Shown: positions 1-8,010 of the stretch, piece by piece | How the letters are laid out: every line of letters begins with the position of its first letter | Position numbering within the stretch: the stretch's first letter is position 1 | Assembly (NCBI GenBank): GCA_036555585.1 | Contig: DATBLE010000012.1 | Location: 124,001 to 188,000, forward strand | Direction of reading: 5' to 3' | Origin: DATBLE01 sp036555585 | Lineage (GTDB): Bacteria > Actinomycetota > Thermoleophilia > Gaiellales > Gaiellaceae | Length of the DNA stretch: 64,000 bases | Notes under the pieces: model-generated | Databases searched by the model: none | Seen by the model: the letters and a program-made list of their open reading frames with translations, nothing else | What the model was told of the DNA's origin: nothing | Program-made: the position numbers and the translations under genes

Positions 1-1
1 G

Positions 2-511
2 GAGCTCGCCCGCCGCGCCGCGCCGTTCGTCGGCGTCCTCTTCGCCGGCCTGATGCTCACCGCCGACGGTCCGCGCGTCCTCGAGTTCAACTGCCGCTTC
101 GGCGACCCCGAGACGCAGTCGATCCTCCCGCGGCTCGACGGGGACCCGGCCGCGGCCCTGGCTGCGGCCGCCGCCGGAGACCTCCGCGGCGTGAGGCTCG
201 AGACCTCCGACCGCGTGGCAGTCACTGTCGTCGTCACCGCGGGCGGCTACCCGGAGCGGGGCGACGCCGGCTCCGCGATCGAGGGGATCGACGCGGCGGA
301 ACGGCTCGGCGCGCTCGTCTTCCACGGCGGGACGGCACGATCCGGCGACCGGCTCGTCACCGACGGCGGCAGGATCCTGGGCGTGACCGGAGTCGGCGGC
401 GACCTCGAGCAGGCCCGCGCGCTCGCCTACGAGGGCGTCGCCGCGATCTCCTTCGACGGCGCGCGGCACCGCACCGACATCGCGCTCCCGGAGGCGGTGG
501 GCGTTGCCTGA
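2..511 (+). CDS. purD: Phosphoribosylamine-glycine ligase, C-terminal part
   Basis: The last 169 residues of GAR synthetase, which joins glycine to phosphoribosylamine with ATP in purine synthesis. The 5' end lies outside the window. The frame enters with the family motif around AGLMLT and FNCRFGDPETQ (ATP-grasp metal and ATP site) and continues through the C-terminal domain with GGYPERG and FHGGTA. The stop overlaps the start of purE by 8 bases, so the two are almost certainly cotranscribed and translationally coupled. Confidence 0.97.
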   Translation, partial: ELARRAAPFVGVLFAGLMLTADGPRVLEFNCRFGDPETQSILPRLDGDPAAALAAAAAGDLRGVRLETSDRVAVTVVVTAGGYPERGDAGSAIEGIDAAERLGALVFHGGTARSGDRLVTDGGRILGVTGVGGDLEQARALAYEGVAAISFDGARHRTDIALPEAVGVA

Positions 512-911
512 GCCGCTCGTCGGCATCCTGGTCGGCTCCGAGTCCGACCGCGAGCGCATGCAGGCCGCGATGGACGAGCTCGACGCGCTCGAGATCGCCC
601 ACGAGTTCGAGGTGCGTTCCGCCCACCGCAACCCGGACGCGGTCGCCGAGTACGCGAAGTCGGCACGCGGGCGCGGCCTGCGCGTGCTGATCTGCGGGGC
701 GGGCCTGGCGGCGGCGCTCCCGGGCGTGGTCGCGGCGCACACCGACCTGCCGGTGATCGGCGTGCCGCTGCGCTCGTCGAAGAGCGTGCTCGACGGGCTC
801 GACGCCCTCCTCTCGATCGTGCAGATGCCGCCCGGCGTGCCGGTCGCCTGCGTCGGCGTCGACAACGCGAAGAACGCGGCGGTGCTCGCCGCGCGCATTC
901 TCGGTTCCTAG
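504..911 (+). CDS. purE: N5-carboxyaminoimidazole ribonucleotide mutase
   Basis: PurE moves the carboxyl group of N5-CAIR to C4, giving CAIR. The start is TTG at 504, behind a purine-rich GGAGGCGGTGG. Visible are GSESD, SAHRNPD (catalytic His region) and LPVIGVPL. At 135 residues it is short for bacterial PurE (about 160), with a trimmed C-terminus. The usual GGAAHLPG loop reads GLAAALPG, so the conserved second histidine is replaced by alanine. No purK lies in the window. Overlap with purD indicates one operon. Function is likely, but the altered loop is unusual. Confidence 0.9.
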   Translation: MPEPLVGILVGSESDRERMQAAMDELDALEIAHEFEVRSAHRNPDAVAEYAKSARGRGLRVLICGAGLAAALPGVVAAHTDLPVIGVPLRSSKSVLDGLDALLSIVQMPPGVPVACVGVDNAKNAAVLAARILGS

Positions 912-1456
912 CAGGCGCTCCGTCCGACCGGGACTAGCAGGCGGTGCGGAGCGGCCTCCGTGTCCAGCCACACCTCCATCGGGACGCATGCGGACCGCCT
1001 CACGAGGGCGAATCCGAACGGGAAGACGGTGTACTTCCCGACCGTGCCTCTGTACCCCCAGGAGGGTTCCCGCTCGCGACAGGCGACGAAGCGAACGGAC
1101 GACACGTATCCGCCGTGCATGCTCCAAAGTCCGGCCGTCCCGAGCGCCTCGGGCGCGATCGCGAGAGTCGCCCTCACGCGGGCGGGCAGCACTTTCGGTG
1201 CTTTGGTCGCGTACGGCCAGGACGCGTTCCTGATCGGCCACACCGTTCGGATGCTCGGCCAGATGAGCAGCGGGCCGATGGCGACCGCTCCGGTGGCCGG
1301 CGGCCTCGCCGGACGGTTCGAGTCTCCGCGGGTCTTGCAGCCGCGCACCTCGTCGGGAACGGGTCGGTCCTCCCTCGGCACCGCCCCGGCAGTCGCCGCC
1401 GCCGCTCCGACGCAGAGAGCCGCGAGGACGACCGCCGACCGTCGCGCTGCGCTCAC
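908..1456 (-). CDS. Secreted hypothetical protein
   Basis: A 182-residue protein of no family I recognise. An N-terminal signal peptide (about residues 1-27: basic start, AVVLAALCVGAAAA core, Ala-rich cleavage region) predicts export. Only a few Cys are present and the C-terminal half is rich in aromatic residues. GTG at 1456 was chosen because TATCGT ends 6 nt upstream, the leaderless pattern used across this window. Longer upstream starts would bury the signal peptide. The 3' end overlaps purE by 4 bases, convergently. Confidence 0.7.
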   Translation of the reverse strand: MSAARRSAVVLAALCVGAAAATAGAVPREDRPVPDEVRGCKTRGDSNRPARPPATGAVAIGPLLIWPSIRTVWPIRNASWPYATKAPKVLPARVRATLAIAPEALGTAGLWSMHGGYVSSVRFVACREREPSWGYRGTVGKYTVFPFGFALVRRSACVPMEVWLDTEAAPHRLLVPVGRSAC

Positions 1457-1462
1457 CGCTCG

Positions 1463-1468
1463 ACGATA
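1463..1468 (-). promoter_or_regulatory. Leaderless -10 (TATCGT) for secreted protein
   Basis: TATCGT on the minus strand, 6 nt before GTG 1456; no Shine-Dalgarno sequence between them. Confidence 0.5.
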
Positions 1469-1524
1469 GCAGCGATTGCCACAAGCGAGCGATCGGGTCG
1501 ACCAGCCGGCGCTCCCTGCGAAGA

Positions 1525-1552
1525 GCAGTGACAGGTCTAAGCCTGTCGCTGC
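1525..1552. repeat. Palindromic repeat, GTGACAGG type
   Basis: An inverted repeat with 11-base arms (GCAGTGACAGG / CCTGTCGCTGC, one mismatch) around TCTAAG. It is the same family as the perfect copy at 51176-51204. It sits in the 181-base gap between the secreted protein promoter and purB. It could be a transcript-end hairpin or a REP-like element. Confidence 0.65.
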
Positions 1553-1624
1553 CGGGGTCGATCGGGCCCCTCGGAGGCCTGGCGATGCCGACCTGGGTGG
1601 GGCCGAGCCTTCCTGAACCCACGC

Positions 1625-1630
1625 TACGAT
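1625..1630 (+). promoter_or_regulatory. Leaderless -10 (TACGAT) for purB
   Basis: TACGAT followed by 7 nt and GTG 1638; no ribosome-binding site. It would drive purB-purC-purS-purQ. Confidence 0.6.
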
Positions 1631-1637
1631 CATTGCA

Positions 1638-2948
1638 GTGATCGCCCGCTACTCCCGTCCCGCCATGGCCGAGGTGTGGTCGGACGAGAGGAAGCTCGCG
1701 ACCTGGCTCGAGGTGGAGCTCGCCGCGGTCGACGCGTGGGCCGAGCTCGGGGTCGTCCCCCGCGAGGCTGCGGAGACGATCCGCGCAGGTGCCGCGACGC
1801 CGGCGCCGGAGGAGGTCGCGGAGCGCGAGCGCGAGACCAACCACGATCTCGCCGCGTTCGTCGACGCGGTGCAGGCCGGGCTCGGCGAGGAAGGCCGCTG
1901 GGTCCACTACGGCCTCACCTCATCCGACGTGGTCGACACCGCGCTGGCGCTGCAGCTGCGCGACGCGGGCGCCCTCGTGCTCGACGGCGTCGCTCGCGCC
2001 CTCGCCGCGGTCGTCGCGCGAGCCGACGAGCACCGGCTCACCGTCTGCATCGGCCGGACGCACGGCGTCCACGCCGAGCCGACGACCTTCGGGCTCAAGC
2101 TCGCCGGCTGGGCGTTCGAGCTCGACCGCGGACTCGAGCGCCTGCGCCGGGCGCTCGAAGGCGCGCGCTTCGGCAAGCTCTCCGGCGCCGTCGGCACGTA
2201 CTCGGCCACCGACCCCGAGCTCGAGCGCATCGCCTGCGAGCGCCTCGGCCTCGAGCCCGAGCCCGTGTCGACCCAGGTCGTCCCGCGCGATCGCCACGCC
2301 GAGCTGCTCGCCGCGCTGGCGCTGGTCGCGTCGTCGCTCGAGCGCTTCGCGACCGAGGTCCGCCACCTCGCCCGGACCGAGGTGCGTGAGGTGCAAGAGC
2401 CGTTCGGCAAGGGCCAGAAGGGCTCGTCGGCGATGCCGCACAAGCGGAACCCGGTCGTCGCGGAGCGGATCTGCGGCCTTGCGCGCGTCGTGCGCGCCGC
2501 GGCGCAGGTCGGCTTCGAGAACGTGGCGCTCTGGCATGAGCGCGACATCTCCCACTCGTCGGCCGAGCGGGTCGTCGTGCCGGACGCCTTCCTGGCGCTC
2601 GACTACATGCTCGACCGCTTCGCATGGCTCGTCGAGGGCCTCGTCGTGCTCCCCGAGCGGATGCGTGCGAACCTGGAGGCAAGCCACGGCCTCGGCTTCT
2701 CGCAACGCGTCCTGCTCGCGCTGGTCGAGTCGGGGCTCCCCCGGGACGAGGCCTACCGGCTCGTCCAGGAGCACGCCCTCCGCGCCTGGGACGAAGGTCT
2801 CGACTTCCGGGCCCTCGTCGAGGCGGACCAGCGGATCGCAGGACGCATCGATCTCGACACAGCGTTCGACCTCGGCGCGTACACCCGCCACGTCGACGCG
2901 ATCTTCGAACGCCTACACACTCTCACCGAGGAGGCGATCCATGCCTGA
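1638..2948 (+). CDS. purB: Adenylosuccinate lyase
   Basis: PurB splits SAICAR to AICAR and adenylosuccinate to AMP, releasing fumarate each time. The 436 residues match the family length. They carry the N-terminal MIARYSRPAMAEVWS segment, the GRTHGVHAEP catalytic His region and the fumarase-superfamily signature SSAMPHKRNP. The GTG start follows a TACGAT -10 by 7 nt, so the transcript is probably leaderless. The last codons overlap the purC start by 8 bases. First gene of the purBCSQ operon. Confidence 0.97.
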   Translation: MIARYSRPAMAEVWSDERKLATWLEVELAAVDAWAELGVVPREAAETIRAGAATPAPEEVAERERETNHDLAAFVDAVQAGLGEEGRWVHYGLTSSDVVDTALALQLRDAGALVLDGVARALAAVVARADEHRLTVCIGRTHGVHAEPTTFGLKLAGWAFELDRGLERLRRALEGARFGKLSGAVGTYSATDPELERIACERLGLEPEPVSTQVVPRDRHAELLAALALVASSLERFATEVRHLARTEVREVQEPFGKGQKGSSAMPHKRNPVVAERICGLARVVRAAAQVGFENVALWHERDISHSSAERVVVPDAFLALDYMLDRFAWLVEGLVVLPERMRANLEASHGLGFSQRVLLALVESGLPRDEAYRLVQEHALRAWDEGLDFRALVEADQRIAGRIDLDTAFDLGAYTRHVDAIFERLHTLTEEAIHA

Positions 2949-3804
2949 GACCCTGACGCACGTCGCCAGCGGCAAGGTCCGCGAGCTGTTCACGATCGAC
3001 GAGGAGCGCCTGCTGCTCGTCGCCAGCGACCGGATCTCCACGTTCGACGTCGTGCTCCCGACCGAGATCCCCGACAAGGGCCGCGTGCTCACCGGGCTTT
3101 CCGCCTTCTGGTTCGCGCGCACCCGGGAGGTCTGCCCCAACCACCTGCTCGGGCTGCGACCAGACGGGCGTTCGACCGAGTGCCGGCGCCTGGAGATGCT
3201 GCCGCTCGAGTGCGTCGTCCGCGGGTACCTCGCCGGCTCCGGGTGGAAGGACTACCAGCGCGGCGGCTCCACCTCCGGGCATGCCCTGCCCGAGGGCCTG
3301 CGCGAGTCCGACCGGCTCCCGGAGCCGATCTTCACCCCGTCGACGAAGGCGACCACCGGTCACGACGAGAACATCGACGCCGGGCAGGCGATCGCGCTCG
3401 TCGGCCGTGAGCGCTACGAGCAGGTCGAGCGGACCGCGCTCGAGCTCTACCGGTTCGCCTCCGACCACGCCGCCGCACACGGGATCCTGATCGCCGACAC
3501 GAAGTTCGAGTTCGGCCTCGACGCGGACGGCGCGCTGGTGCTCGCCGACGAGGCATTCACGCCCGACTCCTCCCGCTTCTGGCCCGCAGACGAGTACGCG
3601 CCGGGCGGCCCGCAGCCGTCGTTCGACAAGCAGTTCGTGCGGGACTACTGCGAGGAGCTCGGCTGGGACAAGACTGCGCCCGGGCCTGAGCTGCCCGACG
3701 ACGTCGTCGCCGGCACGCGCGCGCGCTACGTCGAGGCGTTCGAGCGGCTGACCGGCGTCGCCTTCGACGACTACGTCGCCGACCCGGAGATCGTCACCCG
3801 ATGA
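2941..3804 (+). CDS. purC: SAICAR synthetase
   Basis: PurC condenses CAIR with aspartate using ATP to form SAICAR, the substrate of the upstream PurB. The 287 residues show SGKVRELF (glycine-rich ATP site), the SDRISTFDVV segment, GHDENID and the DTKFEFG signature. ATG 2941 lies inside the end of purB, so it is translated by coupling. Its stop overlaps purS as ATGA. The length fits the longer, roughly 290-residue PurC type. Confidence 0.97.
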   Translation: MPETLTHVASGKVRELFTIDEERLLLVASDRISTFDVVLPTEIPDKGRVLTGLSAFWFARTREVCPNHLLGLRPDGRSTECRRLEMLPLECVVRGYLAGSGWKDYQRGGSTSGHALPEGLRESDRLPEPIFTPSTKATTGHDENIDAGQAIALVGRERYEQVERTALELYRFASDHAAAHGILIADTKFEFGLDADGALVLADEAFTPDSSRFWPADEYAPGGPQPSFDKQFVRDYCEELGWDKTAPGPELPDDVVAGTRARYVEAFERLTGVAFDDYVADPEIVTR

Positions 3805-4043
3805 AGGCCACGGTCCTCGTCCGCCCGAAGAACGGCATCCTCGATCCCCAGGGTGACGCCGTCCTGGAGTCGCTCCGCCACCTCGGCTTCGCCGTCGGGG
3901 GCGCCCGGATCGGCCGAGTCGTCGACCTCGAGCTCGACGGCCACGACCCGGCCGCCGTCCGCGGCGAGGTGGAGCGGATGTGCGAGCAGCTGCTCGCCAA
4001 CCCGCTGATCGAGAGCTACGAGATCGAGCTCGCCGAGCGATGA
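3801..4043 (+). CDS. purS: FGAM synthase subunit PurS
   Basis: An 80-residue small subunit that bridges PurL and PurQ in three-component formylglycinamidine ribonucleotide synthase. The beginning (VRPKNGILDPQG), the middle GKxxxL-like core and the end NPLIESYEIE are typical. It overlaps purC by 4 bases (ATGA) and purQ by 4 bases, so stoichiometric coupled translation is likely. Its presence agrees with the small-type PurL encoded at 15525. Confidence 0.96.
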   Translation: MKATVLVRPKNGILDPQGDAVLESLRHLGFAVGGARIGRVVDLELDGHDPAAVRGEVERMCEQLLANPLIESYEIELAER

Positions 4044-4750
4044 CCGAGCGGGAGCCCCGCCCGGCGGTCGCCGTCGTCGTCTTCCCCGGGTCGAACGACG
4101 ACCGCGATGCCGCCTGGGCCCTTCGAGCGCTCGGGGCCGACTCGCGGCTCGTCTGGCACGCCGACGAGAGCCTGCCGCCCGACGCCGGCGCGGTCGTCCT
4201 GCCCGGCGGCTTCTCGTACGGCGACTACCTCCGGTGCGGGGCGATCGCGCGCTTCTCGCCGGTGATGCGCTCGGTGGCGGCGTTCGCGGCCGAAGGCGGG
4301 CCGGTGCTGGGGATCTGCAACGGCTTCCAGATCCTCTGCGAGGCCGGCCTCCTCCCGGGCGTGCTGCGCCCGAACGCGTCGCTCTCGTTCGTCTGCCGCG
4401 ACGTGGCGTTGCGTGTGGAGCAGGCACGCCCGCCGTTCACCAACCGGTGCGAGCAAGGTCAGCGCCTCCGCATCCCGGTCAAGCACGGCGAGGGCTGCTG
4501 GTACGCGCCGCCCGAGCTCCTCGACGAGCTCGACCGGGCGGGGCAGATCGTCCTCCGCTACGAGGCCGGCGACAACCCGAACGGGGCGACCGCCGACGTG
4601 GCAGGCGTCGTGAACGAGCAGGAAAACGTCATGGGCCTCATGCCCCACCCGGAGCATGCCGTCGACCCGATGCTCGGCTCGGGAGACGGGGCCCTGATCC
4701 TCGCCTCGCTCGTCGACGCAGCTCGTGATCGGATCGCGGCGACCGTCTAG
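4040..4750 (+). CDS. purQ: FGAM synthase glutaminase subunit PurQ
   Basis: A class I glutamine amidotransferase giving ammonia to PurL. The 236 residues show FPGSNDDRD, LPGGFSYGDYLR, the nucleophile Cys93 in GICNGFQIL and the His/Glu pair in MPHPEHAVD. ATG 4040 overlaps the purS stop. It is the last gene of the purBCSQ operon and converges on the small gene at 4747 with a 4-base overlap. Confidence 0.97.
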   Translation: MTEREPRPAVAVVVFPGSNDDRDAAWALRALGADSRLVWHADESLPPDAGAVVLPGGFSYGDYLRCGAIARFSPVMRSVAAFAAEGGPVLGICNGFQILCEAGLLPGVLRPNASLSFVCRDVALRVEQARPPFTNRCEQGQRLRIPVKHGEGCWYAPPELLDELDRAGQIVLRYEAGDNPNGATADVAGVVNEQENVMGLMPHPEHAVDPMLGSGDGALILASLVDAARDRIAATV

Positions 4751-5016
4751 GCGCCTCCCCCCAGTCCGAGCGCAGCGGCCAGCTCCGGATGCTTGGCCAG
4801 CTCTGTTCGCAGCCGCTCCAGGTCTCGCTCTCGTAGAGTCACCGGCCCGCGCCGCGAGACGCCGCCGGTCGCGTACGAGAAGCGCACGAGCCGCTCGCCA
4901 CCGGAGTCGAGCAGCTGGACGACCGAGGCGAATCGCTTCTCGCCGGCACGCTGCTGGACGCTGAGCTCGTCCACCACGGTGGCCGCTCCCCAGGGTGTCG
5001 CGCTCGTCTTCGCCAT
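4747..5016 (-). CDS. Conserved-looking small hypothetical protein
   Basis: An 89-residue soluble protein of unrecognised family. The N-terminal half is beta-rich (VVDELSVQQ, RFASVVQLLDSGGERLVRFSYATGG). The C-terminal half contains a charged helix (TLRERDLERLRTELAKHPELAAALG). ATG 5016 is preferred over an upstream TTG because TACGTT ends 7 nt before it. It is divergent from the phosphotransferase-like gene at 5099. No function can be assigned. Confidence 0.7.
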   Translation of the reverse strand: MAKTSATPWGAATVVDELSVQQRAGEKRFASVVQLLDSGGERLVRFSYATGGVSRRGPVTLRERDLERLRTELAKHPELAAALGLGGGA

Positions 5017-5023
5017 GACGGGC

Positions 5024-5029
5024 AACGTA
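5024..5029 (-). promoter_or_regulatory. Leaderless -10 (TACGTT) for gene at 5016
   Basis: TACGTT, then 7 nt, then ATG 5016 on the minus strand; no Shine-Dalgarno sequence. Confidence 0.5.
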
Positions 5030-5084
5030 GCGAGGAACCTCGAACGCGTCTGTGCCGAAAGTGCGCCCGAAGTGCAACGTCATC

Positions 5085-5090
5085 TAGGCT
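5085..5090 (+). promoter_or_regulatory. Leaderless -10 (TAGGCT) for gene at 5099
   Basis: TAGGCT followed by 8 nt and GTG 5099. It lies back-to-back with the minus-strand promoter at 5024-5029. Confidence 0.4.
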
Positions 5091-5098
5091 CGAAGGCC

Positions 5099-6115
5099 GT
5101 GGCCGTGCCCACCGAGCCCACGCTGATCTGGGTGCAGCGAGCCTGGCTGGACGAGGCGACCGCCTGGATTCGCGACCGCCTGGACGAGCACGGGCTCGAG
5201 CCGGCCGGCGAGCTCGAGCAGCCGCACGTCCGCTGGTGGTCGACCGTCCTGCGCGTCCCGACCGACGAGGGCGACCTCTGGTTCAAGGCCAACGCCCCGC
5301 CGCACGTATTCGAGGCCGGGCTGCTCGCGATCCTCGAGCGCGTCAGGCCGGGTCACGTCCCCGAGCTCGTCGTTCTCGATCTCGATCGCGGCTGGCTGCT
5401 CATGCGCGACGGCGGCGAGCGCCTGCGAGAGCTGGTTCGCACCTCCCGCGACCTCGACCGCTGGGAGGCGCTCCTGCCCGAGTACGCCGAGCTCCAGATC
5501 GCGCTGGCGCCGCACGTGCAGGAGCTGCTCGCAGCGGGGGTGCCGGACGAGCGGCCGGCCGTCCTCCCTGCCCACGTCGCCGAGCTGCTCGACGACCGCG
5601 ACGCGTGCATGGTCGGCCGGGAGGACGGGCTGACGGAGGACGAGTACCAACGCCTGAGGGCGCTCGTCCCCGACTTCGGGGCGCGCTGCGCGGCGCTCGC
5701 CGGCTACGGCATCCCGGAGACGATCCAGCACGACGACCTGCACGACGGCAACGTCTTCGTGCGGGACGGCCACTACCTCTTCTTCGACTGGGGCGACAGC
5801 TGCGTGTCGCACCCCTTCCACTCGCTCGTCGTGACGATGCGCCAGCTCGTCCACCGGCTCGAGCTGCCCCCGGGCGGCCCGGACATCCTCCGCCTCCGGG
5901 ACGCGTACCTGGAGCCGTTCGTCCGGTTCGCGCCGCGCTCCGAGCTCGTCGAGGCCGCCGAGCTCGCCCACTACACGGGCACCGCGTCCCGCTCGCTGAG
6001 CTGGAACCGGTTCATCCGAGCGCGGGAGCCCGAGTTCCGGTTCGACGACGAGGACGCCGTGCCGTACGGGCTGAAGCGCTTGCTCGACCTCGGCCCGCTG
6101 GGGAGCTGGAGCTAG
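5099..6115 (+). CDS. Aminoglycoside phosphotransferase-fold protein
   Basis: A 338-residue APH/choline-kinase-like protein. The catalytic loop is IQHDDLHDGNVF and the metal-binding motif FFDWGDS follows about 20 residues later. N-terminal LRVPTDEGDLWFKA carries the ATP-anchoring Lys. The substrate is unknown; the family includes sugar, choline and antibiotic kinases. GTG 5099 follows a TAGGCT hexamer by 8 nt. A second in-frame GTG at 5105 follows GAAGG with better Shine-Dalgarno spacing, so the start could be two codons later. Confidence 0.8.
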   Translation: MAVPTEPTLIWVQRAWLDEATAWIRDRLDEHGLEPAGELEQPHVRWWSTVLRVPTDEGDLWFKANAPPHVFEAGLLAILERVRPGHVPELVVLDLDRGWLLMRDGGERLRELVRTSRDLDRWEALLPEYAELQIALAPHVQELLAAGVPDERPAVLPAHVAELLDDRDACMVGREDGLTEDEYQRLRALVPDFGARCAALAGYGIPETIQHDDLHDGNVFVRDGHYLFFDWGDSCVSHPFHSLVVTMRQLVHRLELPPGGPDILRLRDAYLEPFVRFAPRSELVEAAELAHYTGTASRSLSWNRFIRAREPEFRFDDEDAVPYGLKRLLDLGPLGSWS

Positions 6116-7410
6116 ATGCTCCGGCCGCCGAGATCGACCGAGCGCACCGTGTACCGGTGCGGCCGCTGCCCGGCGGTCGTGTCGCTCCAGCTCGTCCGGG
6201 TCGTCCGCGCGAGCAGCCGCCCGTCGCGGTAGAGCTCGTACGAGGACGCCACGGGGACGGGGCTCCAGCGCACGCGGATCGTGCCGACGCCGGCCGCCCG
6301 CGCCGAGATCGAAGCCGGCGACGGCGGCCGGCAGTCGCCGGCGAACCGCGGACGCCCGGAGAACCACGTGCCGGCCACGCCGTCGCGCAACGCGGCGAGG
6401 ACGGACTGCCTCGCGGATCCGCCGCCGGGCCCGAGGAGGTCGCGCGGCTCCCACCAGACCGCAGCGCGGACGCGCGGATAGCGGCCCGAGCGGAGCGCGC
6501 GAAAGACGTCGCGGATCCAGGCGGGCTTCCGCTGCGCCGCGTCGTCGACCGTGCCGACGAAGGCCGCCGCCGGTCGCCTGCTCAGCCGGGTCAGGGTCCC
6601 GTACACGTCCGAGCCGCCGAGCCGGCGCGCGAAGGGCACGATCGGAGAGCTCGAATCGAGCGAGCCGTAGGCCGAGATCGCCAGCCAGTCGACGTACCGG
6701 TCGCCCGGGTAGTACAGGCGAGCCGCGTTCCAGGCGGCCCCGGTCGCGCCTGCGTCGGCCTGGAAGACGAAGGCGACGTTGGTCGCGCCCTCTGCGCGGA
6801 AGAGCTCGACCACGTGCCGGTAGGCGTCGCGGTACCGCTCGGCGCCGTCGGGATAGGTCGGGTCGCCGTAGCCCTCGGTCTCGCCGGCTCCGTTCCAGCG
6901 TGCGTTCCACGGTCCCCAGTCCTCGTTCACGTCGGCCCCGAAGGACAGCAGCAGCGGGACGCCGAGGTTGCGGGCGCCGTCGGCCCACGCTCCGAGCCGG
7001 TGGTCGAAGGCGCCGTCGACGATCGCCTGGAGCGTGTACCGGCGCTCGGGGCCGGACTGCGCCGTACCGGGAGCGTAGGCCCCCGAGGTCGGCAGGAAGG
7101 CCACGTAGGGCACCGCACCGCCGCGCCAGATCGACAGCACCTGTCCACGCGGAAAGGCCAGGCCCCGCGACCACGGCTGCGACAGGGCCACCCACGAGAG
7201 GCGATTGCCCACCTGCTGCTCGAACGCGGCGACCCGCGACGCACGGAGACCGCCGAGCGCCGGGGCCGCGCCGAGGTACGCACCCCGCGACGGCGGCAGG
7301 ACCTTGCCGCACGCCGCGACCTCTGCGCCTCGGCCGGGAGCGGCCAGCCACGCCGCCGTCGCGGCCGCTGCCAGCGCACACGTGAACAGCGACCGCCGCG
7401 CTCCCCTCAC
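6112..7410 (-). CDS. Secreted GH26-like glycoside hydrolase with fibronectin III domain
   Basis: A 432-residue exported protein. A signal peptide spans about residues 1-28. A catalytic-barrel-like region (about 40-345) follows, with features of beta-mannanase-type GH26 proteins (LLSFGADVNEDWGPWN, FVFQADAG, DWLAISAYGSLD, AAVWWEPRD). A fibronectin type III domain (about 350-432) ends it. The usual HEMNG acid is replaced by GADVNEDW, so enzymatic activity and substrate (perhaps a mannan or other beta-glycan) are uncertain. GTG 7410 lies 6 nt after TAGCGT. Confidence 0.75.
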   Translation of the reverse strand: MRGARRSLFTCALAAAATAAWLAAPGRGAEVAACGKVLPPSRGAYLGAAPALGGLRASRVAAFEQQVGNRLSWVALSQPWSRGLAFPRGQVLSIWRGGAVPYVAFLPTSGAYAPGTAQSGPERRYTLQAIVDGAFDHRLGAWADGARNLGVPLLLSFGADVNEDWGPWNARWNGAGETEGYGDPTYPDGAERYRDAYRHVVELFRAEGATNVAFVFQADAGATGAAWNAARLYYPGDRYVDWLAISAYGSLDSSSPIVPFARRLGGSDVYGTLTRLSRRPAAAFVGTVDDAAQRKPAWIRDVFRALRSGRYPRVRAAVWWEPRDLLGPGGGSARQSVLAALRDGVAGTWFSGRPRFAGDCRPPSPASISARAAGVGTIRVRWSPVPVASSYELYRDGRLLARTTRTSWSDTTAGQRPHRYTVRSVDLGGRSI

Positions 7411-7416
7411 GCGTCA

Positions 7417-7422
7417 ACGCTA
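7417..7422 (-). promoter_or_regulatory. Leaderless -10 (TAGCGT) for GH26-like gene
   Basis: TAGCGT, then 6 nt, then GTG 7410 on the minus strand. Confidence 0.5.
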
Positions 7423-7510
7423 GCGCGTTCGCCGTGGGCCGCGAAACCGGAGCGTGCACGGCGCGGCCTCCCGGTTTCCGGCCCGTCGCAGCGGGTATCC
7501 GACGACGACC

Positions 7511-7879
7511 GTGAGCCGGAGGACGAAGACGCCGCTCGTCGCGCTGATCCAGGGGCTCGTCGCCGGGCTCGCCGGCAACGCCGTCTTCACCGGCTACCAG
7601 GCCGTGCTCGGCAGGCAGAGCGGCGCGAAGCAGCCGCGCCGCTGGGCCGACGCCCCCGAGCCGGCGCAGGTCGGCAAGCGGGTCCTCGAAGGCGTGTTCC
7701 TGCGCAAGGTGACCCTCGCACAGGTTCCGAAGCTCACCCAGGCCGTTCACTGGATCTACGGAACCGGCTGGGGCCTGGCCCACGGCGTGATCCAGGAGTC
7801 GGTCCGGCAGCCCCTCGTCAGCGGCGTGACGCTGGCGACCGCCGTCACCGCGACCGACTACACGCTCCTCCCGCGATGA
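7511..7879 (+). CDS. Small membrane-associated hypothetical protein
   Basis: 122 residues. A glycine/alanine-rich hydrophobic stretch near residues 10-30 (VALIQGLVAGLAGNAVFTGY) and another near the end (VTLATAVTATDYTLL) suggest two membrane segments around a soluble loop. It overlaps the next small gene by 4 bases (ATGA), so the two form a coupled pair. I do not recognise the family. GTG 7511 is chosen as the first start in a proper position; it has no clear promoter match. Confidence 0.6.
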   Translation: MSRRTKTPLVALIQGLVAGLAGNAVFTGYQAVLGRQSGAKQPRRWADAPEPAQVGKRVLEGVFLRKVTLAQVPKLTQAVHWIYGTGWGLAHGVIQESVRQPLVSGVTLATAVTATDYTLLPR

Positions 7880-8010
7880 AGCTGTACGACCGGCCGTCGG
7901 AGTACGAGCCGAAGACGCTCGCGAAGGACTTCGGCAACCATCTCGTCCACGGCCTGGCGATCGCCGGCGCCTACCTCCTGCTCGACGCGGCCTTCTTCCG
8001 CGAGCGCTAG
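7876..8010 (+). CDS. Very small hypothetical membrane protein
   Basis: 44 residues, too short to be caught by many gene finders. ATG 7876 overlaps the preceding stop as ATGA. A hydrophobic helix (HLVHGLAIAGAYLLLDAAFF, about residues 22-41) suggests one membrane span with a charged end. Coupling to the neighbouring small membrane protein supports reality and a shared role, which is unknown. It converges on the cupin gene with a 4-base overlap. Confidence 0.5.
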   Translation: MKLYDRPSEYEPKTLAKDFGNHLVHGLAIAGAYLLLDAAFFRER

